A stretch of DNA of 37,138 bases from Anaerolineaceae bacterium UBA4890 (GCA_002399085.1 DHCY01000009.1:346-37483); one strand, 5' to 3'; positions 1 to 8,482 are shown, counted from the first letter of the stretch. Numbers and translations: made by a program. The notes: generated by a model not told the origin, from the sequence alone.

Positions 1-94
1 AAGAAAAGAGCGGGCGGTCGGACACCCGTACTCCCGGCGGGTATTCGAATCGAATGATAGAACAGTAAGGGACGGCCAGTGTCCGTTCCCTACA

Positions 95-123
95 TAGAAA
101 AAACCACTCTTACGAGTGGTTTT
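95..123 (-). terminator. Rho-independent terminator of tRNA-Gly
   Basis: Seen: a perfect 10-bp stem (100-109 with 114-123) with a TTAC loop. Read on the minus strand it is followed by a run of T residues. It begins only a few bases beyond the 3' end of tRNA-Gly, so it should end that transcript. Confidence 0.85.
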
Positions 124-126
124 AGA

Positions 127-198
127 AGCGGGCGATCGGATTCGAACCGACGAGTGTTAGCTTGGAAGGCTAATGCCTTACCACTTGGCGACGCCCGC
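127..198 (-). tRNA. tRNA-Gly (anticodon UCC)
   Basis: The minus strand folds as a cloverleaf. A 7-bp acceptor stem GCGGGCG/CGCCCGC is followed by a D arm with AAGTGGTAAGG. The anticodon stem TTAGC/GCTAA closes loop CTTCCAA, giving anticodon TCC, and the T arm carries TTCGAAT. The discriminator base is U, as usual for bacterial glycine tRNAs. CCA is not encoded. The gene lies just past gatB on the same strand and has its own promoter and terminator. Confidence 0.96.
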
Positions 199-207
199 GT
201 AGCCTCT

Positions 208-235
208 ATTTTAGCCTAAAAAGAGGCAGTGTCAA
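208..235 (-). promoter_or_regulatory. Sigma-70-type promoter of tRNA-Gly
   Basis: On the minus strand TTGACA (230-235) and TAAAAT (208-213) are separated by 16 bp, about 10 bp before the tRNA 5' end. An imperfect palindrome (202-227, GCCTCT...AGAGGC with complementary TTTTAG/CTAAAA inside) covers the -10 and spacer. In a read-through gatB transcript the same bases would form a hairpin. Confidence 0.7.
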
Positions 236-252
236 TATTACCTAAATCCAGT

Positions 253-1692
253 TCAATCCTTGTTCAACAGTTCCAGCAGAATTTCCCGGGTGCGTTTGGG
301 GTCGGCTTTTCCGCCAGAACTACGCATGACTTGCCCTACAAACCATCCCAACAGGCTCTCTTTGCCTGCCCGGAAGATGGCAACCTCATCAGGCGCACCA
401 GCCAGTATCGTCTCAATCTGCGAACGCAAGGCATCGCTGTCTGCGATCAGCCCCAAACCCTCGTCCTCAACAATAGCGGCAGGAGCTTTGCCCGTCTCCT
501 CGACTTTTTTAAGCAGGCTCTTGCCAGTGGCAGCATTAATCTTGCCCTCATCTACCATGCTGATGATCTCTGCCAGGTTTTCAGGCTTCAACACCAACTG
601 GTCTGCAGTCTTACCCAGCTCATTCAGCAATCGGGAAAGGTCGTTCATCATCCAGTTTGCGACAGTTTTAGCCTCTCCGGTAAAAGCAGCCACAGCGGCT
701 TCGTAATAATCAGACAGGCTGCGCTCACTGGTCAGAATCTCGGCGTCGTAGGCTGAAAGTTGATATTCCTGCTCAAATCGTGCCCGCCTGGCAAGCGGCA
801 ACTCGGGCAAGCCAGTATAAACGGCTTCGATTTCTTCGCTGCTCAACACTACCGGCAGCAAATCAGGCTCGCGGAAGTAGCGATAATCGGCTTCGGTCTC
901 CTTGGAGCGCATTTTGCTCAGCTTGCCTCGGTCGGCATCCCAATCGAGTGTGTAAGACTGAACTGTGCCGCCCGATTCAACCAGTTCGATCTGGCGTTTG
1001 GCTTCTTCACCGATCGCCTGGCGCACTGAATCGATCGAGTTCACATTTTTGATCTCAGTTTTGGTGTTCAAAACCGTGCTGCCACATTCGCGAATAGAAA
1101 CGTTGGCATCGCAGCGCAGGTGTCCGCGCTCCATATCAGCTTCTGAAACGCCAATCCAGCGTAAAAGCTGGCGCAGGCGAATCAAATATTGCGCCGCTTC
1201 GTCGCCTGAGCGCAAATCCGGCTCGGTCACCATCTCGACCAACGGCACACCACAGCGGTTGAAATCCAACAGGCGCATGCCGTGCTCGGTCTTGGTCTTG
1301 CCGGCATCTTCCTCAAGATGCAGGTTGTGGATGCGCACACGCCGTACATCGCCGTTTTCCATCGGCAGGTCCATGTAACCGCCTTTGCCGATCGGCTTAT
1401 CAAATTGTGAGATCTGGTAGCCTTTGGGCAGGTCGGGGTAGAAATAATTCTTGCGGTCGAAATACGATTTTGGGTTGATCTGGGCGTGCATCGCGGCTGC
1501 CAAAATCGCGCCCTTTCGCACGGCTTCGGCATTCAAAACCGGCAGCACACCAGGCAATCCGCTGCAAACCGGGCAAATGTTGGTGTTTGGCTCATCTTCC
1601 CACGAGTCGGCTTTGCACGAGCAAAAAATCTTGGTCTCGGTATTGAGCTGGATATGAGTTTCCAGACCAATAATCACTTCGTAATCTCTCAT
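253..1692 (-). CDS. gatB: Aspartyl/glutamyl-tRNA(Asn/Gln) amidotransferase subunit B
   Basis: GatB is the kinase and tRNA-binding subunit of GatCAB. It phosphorylates Glu (or Asp) charged on tRNA-Gln (or tRNA-Asn) and transfers ammonia to it in the cytoplasm. The 479-residue protein has the normal family length. It opens with YEVIIGLETHIQLNT and carries the zinc-type cysteines C24, C26, C40 and C43. The signature YFDRKNYFYPDLPKGYQISQ lies near residue 82, and HLRCDANVSIR follows. The C-terminal part is the YqeY/GatB helical domain. Its ATG overlaps the gatA stop by 4 bp, the third gene of a gatCAB operon, so translation is probably coupled. Its presence implies the indirect route to Gln-tRNA and/or Asn-tRNA in this organism. 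Confidence 0.97.
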   Translation of the reverse strand: MRDYEVIIGLETHIQLNTETKIFCSCKADSWEDEPNTNICPVCSGLPGVLPVLNAEAVRKGAILAAAMHAQINPKSYFDRKNYFYPDLPKGYQISQFDKPIGKGGYMDLPMENGDVRRVRIHNLHLEEDAGKTKTEHGMRLLDFNRCGVPLVEMVTEPDLRSGDEAAQYLIRLRQLLRWIGVSEADMERGHLRCDANVSIRECGSTVLNTKTEIKNVNSIDSVRQAIGEEAKRQIELVESGGTVQSYTLDWDADRGKLSKMRSKETEADYRYFREPDLLPVVLSSEEIEAVYTGLPELPLARRARFEQEYQLSAYDAEILTSERSLSDYYEAAVAAFTGEAKTVANWMMNDLSRLLNELGKTADQLVLKPENLAEIISMVDEGKINAATGKSLLKKVEETGKAPAAIVEDEGLGLIADSDALRSQIETILAGAPDEVAIFRAGKESLLGWFVGQVMRSSGGKADPKRTREILLELLNKD

Positions 1693-3290
1693 GCTTTCAC
1701 CTCGCCTTGCAGCACCTGCGGGCGCGCTTTGCGCCAGGTTTCGTCTGCGGTTAATTGCTCAAAACCGTGCCCGATGCGCAAAATCATATCTTCACGGAAG
1801 TCGTTTCCGATCAATTGGATGCCTATCGGAAGACCGTTCTCGTCCAACCCGCCAGGCAGTGTCAGGGCAGGCACACCAGCATGGTTGCTGGCGACGGTCA
1901 TTTGGTCAGAATATTGCATGAGCACCGAATTACCATAAACAGCTTTGCGCTTAAAGGCTGTGGTAGCCGTGGTGGGTGTCAGCAGCGCGTCCAGGCGGTA
2001 GGCACCTCCCGGATCAAACACTTGCTCGAAGTCACTGCGGATCATTGTGCGTACTTTGAGTGCCTTTTGATAATAATCGGAAGCATGCTCAGCCGCCGAA
2101 ACATACATGCCCATCAGGATACGCAGTTTCGGCTCCAGCCCAAAGCCCTCTGCCCGACTGCGCCGGTAGAGCTCATTCAGGTTATTCACGTTTTCCGGCG
2201 TGCGATAACCATATTTCACGCCGTCGAAACGATGCAGGTTGGATGCAGCTTCAACCCGCGAAATTACAAAATAGGTGGGGATGCCGTAACGCGTGTTGGG
2301 CATGGGTACGTTTTCTATAATCTCAGCCCCTGCCTTTGCCAGAATTTCAGCTGCTCTCAGCACGGCATCGTGAACCTCTTTTTGGACCGGTTCAGTATGC
2401 AGCTCGCCGCTTTCCAAATCGGGGTAATAGATGGCTTCGTAATCCGGGGAAAGCCCAATTCGCAACCCTTTTAGATCCTGTTCCAGCGCATCCAAGTAGT
2501 TGCCAACCGGCAGGGTCGAGGATGTGCTGTCTTGAGGGTCAACTCCTGCCATTACCTGGAGCATCAGTGCTGTGTCACGCACATTGCGCGAGAGCGGTCC
2601 GGGGCAATCCAGCGAAGAGGCAAAGGCGATCAAGCCCAGCCGTGAAACCCGACCGTAGCTGGGTTTCAGCCCAACAACGCCGCAAAAGGCTGCTGGTTGA
2701 CGGATGGACCCGCCGGTATCAGTGCCCAACGACAAGGCGACCTCCTCAGAAGCCACGCTGGCTGCCGAGCCACCGGAGGAACCGCCCGGAACGTACTCGG
2801 TCTGCCAGGGGTTGTTGGTGGAGGGCTGAAACGCGCTGGATTCGTTTGAGGAACCAAAAGTGAATTCGTCCAGGTTGACTTTACCCAAAATCAAGGCGCC
2901 AGCATCGGTTAATCGTTTAACTGACGTCGCGGTATAGGGAGACATAAAGTTTGCGATGATCTTCGAAGCAGCAGTAGTGCGCGTGCCCTCGACGCAAAAA
3001 ATATCCTTGACCGAGAGCGGCACGCCCGCCAGCAAACCAGGCTCTTCGCCGTTTGCAATTTTTTGGTCAACTTTTTCAGCCTGCGCCAGCGCCAGGTCTT
3101 GCGTGACCTGGATAAAGGCGTGCACTTTGCTTTCTTCATCCGGGCTTAAGCTGACCGGTTCAAGCGAACCTGGAACGCCGTCTATAGCGCTAATTTGCGC
3201 CAAAGCAGCCTGGGCGACATCCGATGCTTTTAGTTCTCCCGATCGCACCTTTCGGGCGACTTCGAAAGCACTCAGTTGGGTCAGGCTCAT
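1689..3290 (-). CDS. gatA: Aspartyl/glutamyl-tRNA(Asn/Gln) amidotransferase subunit A
   Basis: This is the glutaminase subunit of GatCAB, which frees ammonia from glutamine and channels it to GatB. It belongs to the amidase-signature family. The Ser-cisSer-Lys triad is visible as K95 (PLSVKDI), S171 (GGSSGGSAASVA) and S195 (GTDTGGSIR). At 533 residues it is longer than the usual roughly 485. Extra residues appear around 37-56 (rich in Ser, Pro and Glu) and near 285-300. The start has a strong AAGGGGG site and overlaps the gatC stop as ATGA; the gene in turn overlaps gatB by 4 bp. Confidence 0.97.
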   Translation of the reverse strand: MSLTQLSAFEVARKVRSGELKASDVAQAALAQISAIDGVPGSLEPVSLSPDEESKVHAFIQVTQDLALAQAEKVDQKIANGEEPGLLAGVPLSVKDIFCVEGTRTTAASKIIANFMSPYTATSVKRLTDAGALILGKVNLDEFTFGSSNESSAFQPSTNNPWQTEYVPGGSSGGSAASVASEEVALSLGTDTGGSIRQPAAFCGVVGLKPSYGRVSRLGLIAFASSLDCPGPLSRNVRDTALMLQVMAGVDPQDSTSSTLPVGNYLDALEQDLKGLRIGLSPDYEAIYYPDLESGELHTEPVQKEVHDAVLRAAEILAKAGAEIIENVPMPNTRYGIPTYFVISRVEAASNLHRFDGVKYGYRTPENVNNLNELYRRSRAEGFGLEPKLRILMGMYVSAAEHASDYYQKALKVRTMIRSDFEQVFDPGGAYRLDALLTPTTATTAFKRKAVYGNSVLMQYSDQMTVASNHAGVPALTLPGGLDENGLPIGIQLIGNDFREDMILRIGHGFEQLTADETWRKARPQVLQGEVKA

Positions 3291-3595
3291 TTTGCCCCCT
3301 TCACATCTGGCACTGCGATCATACCGTCTTCAGTTTCAGGTGCCAGCGCGATGATCTTTTCAGGCGCGGCGAAAGGCTGCCAATCATCCGGGCGGGGTGG
3401 CGCTCCTTGCGGCTCAAGCCCATGCAAAGAAGGCTGAATGTCTCCTGGCAGGGGGATCTGGCTGAGAGCTTCAACCGAAGCAAGCTGGTGATTCATTTCT
3501 TCAAAAAGGTAGGCGCTTTCTTCGGCTGTCAGTTCCAGCGCCGCCAGCCCTACCAGTTTTTCAAACAATTCGGGACTAATTCGTTTCGTTGTCAT
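3287..3595 (-). CDS. gatC: Aspartyl/glutamyl-tRNA(Asn/Gln) amidotransferase subunit C
   Basis: GatC is the small stabilising subunit that wraps the GatA-GatB interface. The 102-residue protein starting MTTKRISPELFEKLVGLA matches normal GatC length and its N-terminal helix (LAALELTAEE). An in-frame start 51 bases upstream would add an atypical tail. The ATG at 3595 is preferred because AAGGA stands 7-8 bases before it. A TATAAT-like -10 lies at 3623-3628 (minus strand), upstream of the gene, so this is the first gene of gatC-gatA-gatB. Confidence 0.93.
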   Translation of the reverse strand: MTTKRISPELFEKLVGLAALELTAEESAYLFEEMNHQLASVEALSQIPLPGDIQPSLHGLEPQGAPPRPDDWQPFAAPEKIIALAPETEDGMIAVPDVKGAK

Positions 3596-3644
3596 GGTTA
3601 TTCCTTGGCATATACTGGCAAAATTATACCGTATCGAGGTAGAC

Positions 3645-3675
3645 AAAAACGGAACGAGTTGACTTCGTTCCGTTT
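3645..3675 (-). terminator. Rho-independent terminator after the aldo/keto reductase
   Basis: An 11-bp perfect stem (3647-3657 with 3665-3675) has a 7-base loop and is followed on the minus strand by TTG-interrupted T residues. It lies 21 bases past the stop of the reductase gene and separates it from gatCAB. Confidence 0.8.
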
Positions 3676-3696
3676 CAATAAGAGAATGGTGGTGCT

Positions 3697-4680
3697 TTAG
3701 TTGACTTTAGTGTCGTCCGGGTAGCCAACCAGCGCTTCGTCAATCTTCTGCATGACCTCATCAGTCAGCATCGGCACAACTTCGAGGGCTTTGAAGTTTT
3801 CCTCCAGTTGGCTCAGCCTGCTCGCCCCGGTGATCACCGTGCTCACATTGGGGTTTTTCAAAATCCAGGCAAGCGACATTTGCGCCAGGCTTACACCCAG
3901 CTCATCGGAGATCTGGGCAAGGTTCTCAACAGCCTGCATACGTTTGGGATCGCTGAACATTTCTTTCAGCCAGTCGTAACCGGGCAGGCTGGCGCGGCTG
4001 CCCTCCGGGAAGGTGCCACTGCGGTATTTGCCGGTGAGCATACCCGATTTCAGCGGGCTCCAGGTGGTTGTGCCCAATCCGAGTTTACGGTAAAGAATAT
4101 CGTATTCTTCTTCGACGCGCGTGCGATGCAGCAGGTTGTATTCCGGCTGCTCCATGGTCGGTCCGATCAGGTGATGTTTCTTGGCAATCTTGGCAGCCTT
4201 GAGAATCGATTCAGCCGGCCACTCAGACGTGCCCCAGTAGAAAGCTTTGCCCTGGTTGATCACGTGGTTAAAAGCCCGCACAGTTTCCTCAATCGGGGTT
4301 TCCGGGTCTGGGCGATGCGCAAATACCAGGTCAACATGGTCGAGCCCGAAATTGCATAAAGAGCGATCCACGCCTTCAACAATGTGTTTGAAGCTCAAAC
4401 CGGTTTCATTGGGGGTCTTGCCGCCCCAGAATATTTTGGTAGAGACCAGGTATTGCTCGCGCTTCCAACCCAGCTCGCGCAGGGCTTGCCCCATAATTTT
4501 TTCTGATTGACCGTTGGCGTAGCCCTCAGCGTTGTCGAAAAAGTTTACGCCGCGATCCCATGCGGCAGACATTAATTGTTTGGCATGCTCGATGTCAACC
4601 TGGTTGTGATAGGTCACCCAGGAACCAAAAGATAGTTCCGAGACCTTGAGACCAGATTTTCCTAAATGACGATAATTCAT
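3697..4680 (-). CDS. Aldo/keto reductase, Kv-beta/YghZ-like
   Basis: This is an NADPH-dependent oxidoreductase of the AKR superfamily (TIM barrel, cytoplasmic), closest in style to the Kv-beta/YghZ group. The catalytic tetrad is visible: D49 (NFFDNAEGY), Y54, K82 (STKIFWGG) and H122 (VFAHRPDP). The phrases GKAFYWGTSEW and TTWSPLKSGMLTGKY are typical of Kv-beta-like members. The cofactor-binding end is near VSTVITGASRLSQLEEN. The 327-residue length is normal. A strong GAGGAGG site precedes the ATG. It is a single-gene unit with its own terminator. The physiological substrate cannot be read from sequence; members reduce aldehydes or methylglyoxal. Confidence 0.92.
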   Translation of the reverse strand: MNYRHLGKSGLKVSELSFGSWVTYHNQVDIEHAKQLMSAAWDRGVNFFDNAEGYANGQSEKIMGQALRELGWKREQYLVSTKIFWGGKTPNETGLSFKHIVEGVDRSLCNFGLDHVDLVFAHRPDPETPIEETVRAFNHVINQGKAFYWGTSEWPAESILKAAKIAKKHHLIGPTMEQPEYNLLHRTRVEEEYDILYRKLGLGTTTWSPLKSGMLTGKYRSGTFPEGSRASLPGYDWLKEMFSDPKRMQAVENLAQISDELGVSLAQMSLAWILKNPNVSTVITGASRLSQLEENFKALEVVPMLTDEVMQKIDEALVGYPDDTKVN

Positions 4681-4788
4681 TTGTTCCTCCTCGTTTTAAA
4701 TCTAATTGTATATAAATCGGGATAAAATACACGGATTTGTAGAGGGGTGACCGCCCGTCTGTCACCTTAGCCAAGCGACACGAATCCG

Positions 4789-4817
4789 TTGACGCTCGAT
4801 TCAACCCGTGATATTAT
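4789..4817 (+). promoter_or_regulatory. Promoter of tRNA-Glu
   Basis: TTGACG (4789-4794) and TATTAT (4812-4817) are 17 bp apart, with an extended -10 TG at 4809-4810. The expected transcription start is only a few bases before the tRNA at 4830. Confidence 0.8.
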
Positions 4818-4829
4818 TCCTTCCTTGAC

Positions 4830-4902
4830 GCCCCCATCGTCTAGCGGCCTAGGACGTGGCCCTCTCAAGGCCGAAACCGGGATTCGAATTCCCGTGGGGG
4901 CA
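4830..4902 (+). tRNA. tRNA-Glu (anticodon CUC)
   Basis: The acceptor stem is GCCCCCA/TGGGGGC with discriminator A. The anticodon loop CTCTCAA gives CTC, and the T loop is TTCGAAT between CCGGG and CCCGT. The CGTCTAG start of the D region is typical of tRNA-Glu. CCA is not encoded. A run of nine T residues (4905-4913) just downstream probably ends transcription. This tRNA is also the charged substrate type relevant to the nearby gatCAB, although GatCAB acts on Glu-tRNA(Gln). Confidence 0.96.
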
Positions 4903-4959
4903 TCTTTTTTTTTAACTGAAACCATTCCCTGGTCAGGGGGTTAACATTTTTGAAAAACA

Positions 4960-6060
4960 ATGAAAACTACTGAAGAATTTGAAATCACTTACCCCCGATA
5001 CGTGTTCCGCAGAAAGGTGCTCAACCTGGTCGGGAGAGGTCTGTTGCGGCTGCTCACACACCCCCAGGTCTGTGGGTTGGAAAACATTCCTGCTGAAGGT
5101 CCTGTAATTTTAGCTGGAAATCACGTTTCAACACTCGAACCTTTACTCATGGCTGTTTACCCCCGCCGACAGGTTGAATTGATTGGTGCTGGAGATCTGC
5201 CTTTCGAGGGTCTGATTGATCAGATTGTTGCTTTCTACGGCTTTATCCCCATTAACCGGGGTAACCTGGACCGAAAGGCTATGACCAAGGCATTGGGCGT
5301 GCTCAAACAAGACGGCGTTCTTGGCATCTACCCTGAAGGCGGCACTTGGAACCCTGGCAACATGAAAGCCCAGGTGGGCGTTTCGTGGTTGAGCCACCGG
5401 GCACAGGCACCGGTGGTGCCAATTGGGTTTAGCGGTTTCCGCAATAGTTTAACCAGGGCGCTTCGGTTTGAGCGACCTGTCGTCCAGATGAATGTCGGTA
5501 ACCCGATCCCCGCGCTCAAGCTCGAGGATGAAACCCGGACGATTAAAGACACTTACCAGGATTATGCAGACATGGTCCTGCAGCAAATTAATGCACTGGT
5601 TGACCCCCAGGACTTCCTGCTTGTACCGCAACACAGCGAATATCAACTCCATGTGCAGGTTGAAGGCGGCGATAACGCAAGAGAGAACCTTGAGATTGCT
5701 GGTGCGGATGCGCTGGCGGAATTCCTTTATACACCGGTCATGTTAAACTCCCTGGCAAAAAATTTGAAAAAACCGGTGCAACCACTCTATCCAACTGACC
5801 AACCCCGGCAAAACCACCAATTTTCCGAAGCGTTAAAGGCGGTTCTCGATGTTTTAGCTGAAAACCCGGCGTTCTTCACCTATCGGCTGGGCGTCGGGAA
5901 AGGGCATGAGGCGGAATCGGCTCTGCGCCAGGTCCTGCAGTTGTTGGAAAGTGCTCAAAAATCAGCCAAAACCGTCATCCTGGATGCCAGTTCGCGCTTA
6001 CGGTTTTCAGATGGACGGGTTGAAGAAAAGTCTCACCAATACCGTATCACGCCCAACTAA
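4960..6060 (+). CDS. PlsC-like lysophospholipid/glycerol acyltransferase with extra C-terminal domain
   Basis: This is a probable membrane-associated acyltransferase of the 1-acylglycerol-3-phosphate acyltransferase family, which transfers a fatty acyl chain to a lysophospholipid. Motif I is NHVSTLEP (H55, E60), an HX4E variant of the usual HX4D. Motif II is FIPINRGNLDR near residue 97, motif III is YPEGGTW at 124-130, and motif IV is VVPIGF at 152-157. PlsC homology ends near residue 215. The last 150 residues (QQINALVDPQDFLL onward) are soluble-looking, with no family I recognise. The start ATG has no clear Shine-Dalgarno site. It converges on recJ, with 9 bp between the stops. Confidence 0.85.
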   Translation: MKTTEEFEITYPRYVFRRKVLNLVGRGLLRLLTHPQVCGLENIPAEGPVILAGNHVSTLEPLLMAVYPRRQVELIGAGDLPFEGLIDQIVAFYGFIPINRGNLDRKAMTKALGVLKQDGVLGIYPEGGTWNPGNMKAQVGVSWLSHRAQAPVVPIGFSGFRNSLTRALRFERPVVQMNVGNPIPALKLEDETRTIKDTYQDYADMVLQQINALVDPQDFLLVPQHSEYQLHVQVEGGDNARENLEIAGADALAEFLYTPVMLNSLAKNLKKPVQPLYPTDQPRQNHQFSEALKAVLDVLAENPAFFTYRLGVGKGHEAESALRQVLQLLESAQKSAKTVILDASSRLRFSDGRVEEKSHQYRITPN

Positions 6061-6069
6061 ACAACCCGG

Positions 6070-7794
6070 TTACGAGCAATCAGAAGCTTTGATATCCCTG
6101 ACATTCAACTGCAAAGACTGCCTGCCTTGGTAGGTGTTGATCTCAAAAGCATAAGCAACATCTACATACGCCGGCATATCCTGCAGCCAGTGACCCTGGT
6201 TGAAGGCAATGGCGTCAAACTGGTGCATACCCGTGCCCAGTGTCAGCTTAAGGTGCCGCCCATCCCCAACGCAGTATGTCCGCGCCACCCGACAGTTGCG
6301 GCTGCAAAACAGCGCGTCTGGGTTGCTGGTGCCGGTGGGTTCCAGCGTGGCAATATCGGAGAGGATGCCCGGAATGTGCTCAGGTTTGAGCTTATCGAGA
6401 CTGATTTCATAATCGATCGACAATTCCGGTGCCAGTTCCATCCCTGCCAACTTCTCGCGCGCGATCTGTGTGATCCGTTCGGTAAATGTTTCCAACTGCT
6501 CAATTTTTAGGCTGAGACCAGCAGCCATGGCATGACCGCCATAATGCTCCAGCAGATCAGCGCATTGGTCAAGGGCTTCCACAATATTGAACTCAGGAAT
6601 TGTTCGGCAGGAGCCTTTGACCATGCCATTCTCGAGCCGACCGACAATTGCAGGTTTGTAAAAACCTTCAGTAACGCGCCCGGCTGCCAGACCAACTACG
6701 CCTTCCTCGTAATCTTCAGCGACCGAAATGATGATGGGTGTGTCTGGGTCGGCAGCATTGGCTTCCGCCACAACGCGATCCTGGATGGCGTGCATGATCT
6801 CTTTGCGCTGGCTGTTGTAGTTGTCAAGCTGTTGGGCAAGCGAGCCGGCGCGAAAAAGGTCTTTGGTGGTGAGCAATTCGAAAGCAGCCAGCGCGGAGTC
6901 CATGCGTCCGGCAGCATTCAGGCGGGGACCGATGCCAAAACCCAGGTGCCCAGCATTGAGCTGATCAATCTTGATCCCAGAGGTCTGAATCAGCGAATAG
7001 AGACCCTGCCTTTGGGTTTGACGCATCTGTTGTAATCCCGCCTTCACCAGTGCACGGTTTTCCCCGTCCAGCGGAGCAATATCCACCACTGTACCGATGC
7101 TGACCAGCTCCAGCCATTGGCGGTAGTCAATTGCAGGGTCTGGATATGCCAGCAGGTAAGCTTTGGCAATTTTGTACGCCATGCCCACCCCTGCCAGCAT
7201 TTTGAAGGGGTAAGGGTCGCCCGCTTGATGCGGGTCGATCACGGCATCGGCATCAGGCAGCTCTTTGCCTGGCAGATGGTGATCGGTGATGATGATTTTC
7301 ATACCCAGTTGTTTGGCGAGCGCGACCTCCTCGAGAGAGCGGATGCCGCAATCGACAGTGATGACCAGGTTGATGCCTTCTGATGCAAGCTGCTGGATGG
7401 CTTCCAGGTTGAGTCCGTAGCCCTCATCGAAACGATTGGGAATGTACACCCGCGGAGTATGCCCGAGCTGATCGAAGAATTCGTAAAGTAAAGCGCTCGA
7501 AGTGACCCCATCGGTGTCATAATCGCCATAAATTGCTACGTTCTGGTTGTTTTCGAGGGCATTGTGGATGAGCGCGACCGCTTTATCCATGTCTTTTAGG
7601 GCAAAGGGGTTGGTGTCGGTCGGGGAATCCGCGCCCAGGTAGGCACGCGCGCTTTCTGCGGTGGTGATACCGCGGTTAAAGAGCAGCTGACGCAAAAACG
7701 GCGAATGCTCCGAAAGCTCACGGCTGATGTGTGGGGGGACAAGGGGGGATATTTTCCAGCGTTTAGGTGTTGAGTGGTGATTAGTCTCTGTCAT
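6070..7794 (-). CDS. recJ: Single-stranded-DNA-specific exonuclease RecJ
   Basis: RecJ is a 5'-3' single-strand DNA exonuclease used in recombination and mismatch or base-excision repair. DHH motifs are clear: GDYDTDG (90-96), TVDCGI (146-151), ITDHHLPG (169-176) and VIDPHQ. The DHHA1 motif GGHAMAAG is near 419-426, and GPRLNAAGRMDSA is also characteristic. The 574-residue protein is of normal size with a C-terminal OB domain. The ATG at 7794 is preferred over an in-frame TTG at 7821. The latter lies within a TACAAT sequence that may be the promoter -10, and adds no conserved residues. The Shine-Dalgarno site is weak. Confidence 0.96.
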   Translation of the reverse strand: MTETNHHSTPKRWKISPLVPPHISRELSEHSPFLRQLLFNRGITTAESARAYLGADSPTDTNPFALKDMDKAVALIHNALENNQNVAIYGDYDTDGVTSSALLYEFFDQLGHTPRVYIPNRFDEGYGLNLEAIQQLASEGINLVITVDCGIRSLEEVALAKQLGMKIIITDHHLPGKELPDADAVIDPHQAGDPYPFKMLAGVGMAYKIAKAYLLAYPDPAIDYRQWLELVSIGTVVDIAPLDGENRALVKAGLQQMRQTQRQGLYSLIQTSGIKIDQLNAGHLGFGIGPRLNAAGRMDSALAAFELLTTKDLFRAGSLAQQLDNYNSQRKEIMHAIQDRVVAEANAADPDTPIIISVAEDYEEGVVGLAAGRVTEGFYKPAIVGRLENGMVKGSCRTIPEFNIVEALDQCADLLEHYGGHAMAAGLSLKIEQLETFTERITQIAREKLAGMELAPELSIDYEISLDKLKPEHIPGILSDIATLEPTGTSNPDALFCSRNCRVARTYCVGDGRHLKLTLGTGMHQFDAIAFNQGHWLQDMPAYVDVAYAFEINTYQGRQSLQLNVRDIKASDCS

Positions 7795-7926
7795 GGTCTC
7801 TTTTTGATTTATTGTACCCAAGAAATCAAAGAAAAGAAAAGACAGTCTCCACCTTCTACGTCACAAAGGATCAAAAGGGAGGAAACTGGTTATCAAATCT
7901 GTTTCATCTTTCTACGCCGACCCGAC

Positions 7927-7984
7927 AAGACCCACACCCCAGCCCTCAGCCTACGGCACGCAAGCAGTCCCAGGAGAGGGGGAG
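7927..7984 (+). repeat. 58-bp inverted repeat, left copy
   Basis: Every base of 7927-7984 is the reverse complement of 8509-8566. The next base outward and inward mismatches at both sides, so the repeat edges are sharp. It contains CAGTCCCAGGAGAGGGGGAG. It lies 75 bases before the DUF559 reading frame. Confidence 0.95.
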
Positions 7985-8059
7985 CCGAATTGTCCGACTT
8001 ATATGAAACTAAGTTGACTCTCCGAATACAATCTCAAGTTGCTGAAGTAGAATTCTTAT

Positions 8060-8424
8060 ATGGCAGGTTCTCCATTATCACAACTGGCACGAAACCTTCG
8101 AAACTATGCAACACCACAGGAGAAAAAACTGTGGGCTTACTATCTGCGATACTTTCCACTTCCAATTCATCGACAATATGTAATCCAAAACTTCATTGCT
8201 GACTTTTATTGTCATCAAGCAAAATTGGTTATCGAAATAGATGGAAGCCAGCATCTTAATCCAGAAGCTAATTTCTAGATGAGAAAAGAACCAATGAATT
8301 GCGGAAATTAGGAATAGAAGTCATTCGGTTTTTCAATTCAGATGTTGACAACACATTCGATTCTGTGTGCGTTCTTATTGCTGAAAAAGTTGAGGAAAGA
8401 ATAGGTAAACCACTGACCTGGTAA
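8060..8424 (+). pseudogene. DUF559 (Vsr/PD-(D/E)XK-like) endonuclease, frameshifted
   Basis: The first frame (8060-8278, 72 residues) has the DUF559 pattern: LARNLRNYATPQEKKLWAYY, RQYVIQNFIADFYC, then KLVIEIDGSQHL, with D48, E59 and D61 as candidate metal ligands. It stops at TAG right after the QHL motif. From 8276 a second frame continues the family pattern (LDEKRTNELRKLGIEVIRFF, then NSDV) to a stop at 8422-8424. Inserting one base near 8275 would restore a full protein of about 120 residues, the usual DUF559 size. No Shine-Dalgarno site is visible. The gene sits between 58-bp inverted repeats. The frameshift could be decay or a sequencing error. Confidence 0.85.
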
Positions 8425-8428
8425 TGTC

Positions 8429-8482
8429 CTCCTCTCCGAGACTGCTTGCGTAGCCTTGGCTGAAGGTCGGGGTTTGGGACTT
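8429..8482 (-). repeat. Degenerate third copy of the DUF559-associated repeat
   Basis: This is in the same orientation as the right copy and similar over about 50 bases (shared GACTGCTTGCGT, GGCTGA, GGGGT, TGGG blocks) with scattered substitutions. It starts four bases after the DUF559 stop. It shows that the repeat is a family and not only one palindromic pair. Confidence 0.75.

Noticed and set aside
8..60. A segment resembling the 3' end of tRNA-Gly (13 of 14 bases at 8-21 match 127-140) followed by a TTCGAAT-like string, possibly a tRNA fragment or att-site remnant.
   Set aside because: No cloverleaf can be drawn, the match is only 14 bases, and no integrase or element boundary is visible.
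1755..2474. A 239-codon open frame on the plus strand.
   Set aside because: Antisense to gatA, with no family pattern or ribosome-binding site.
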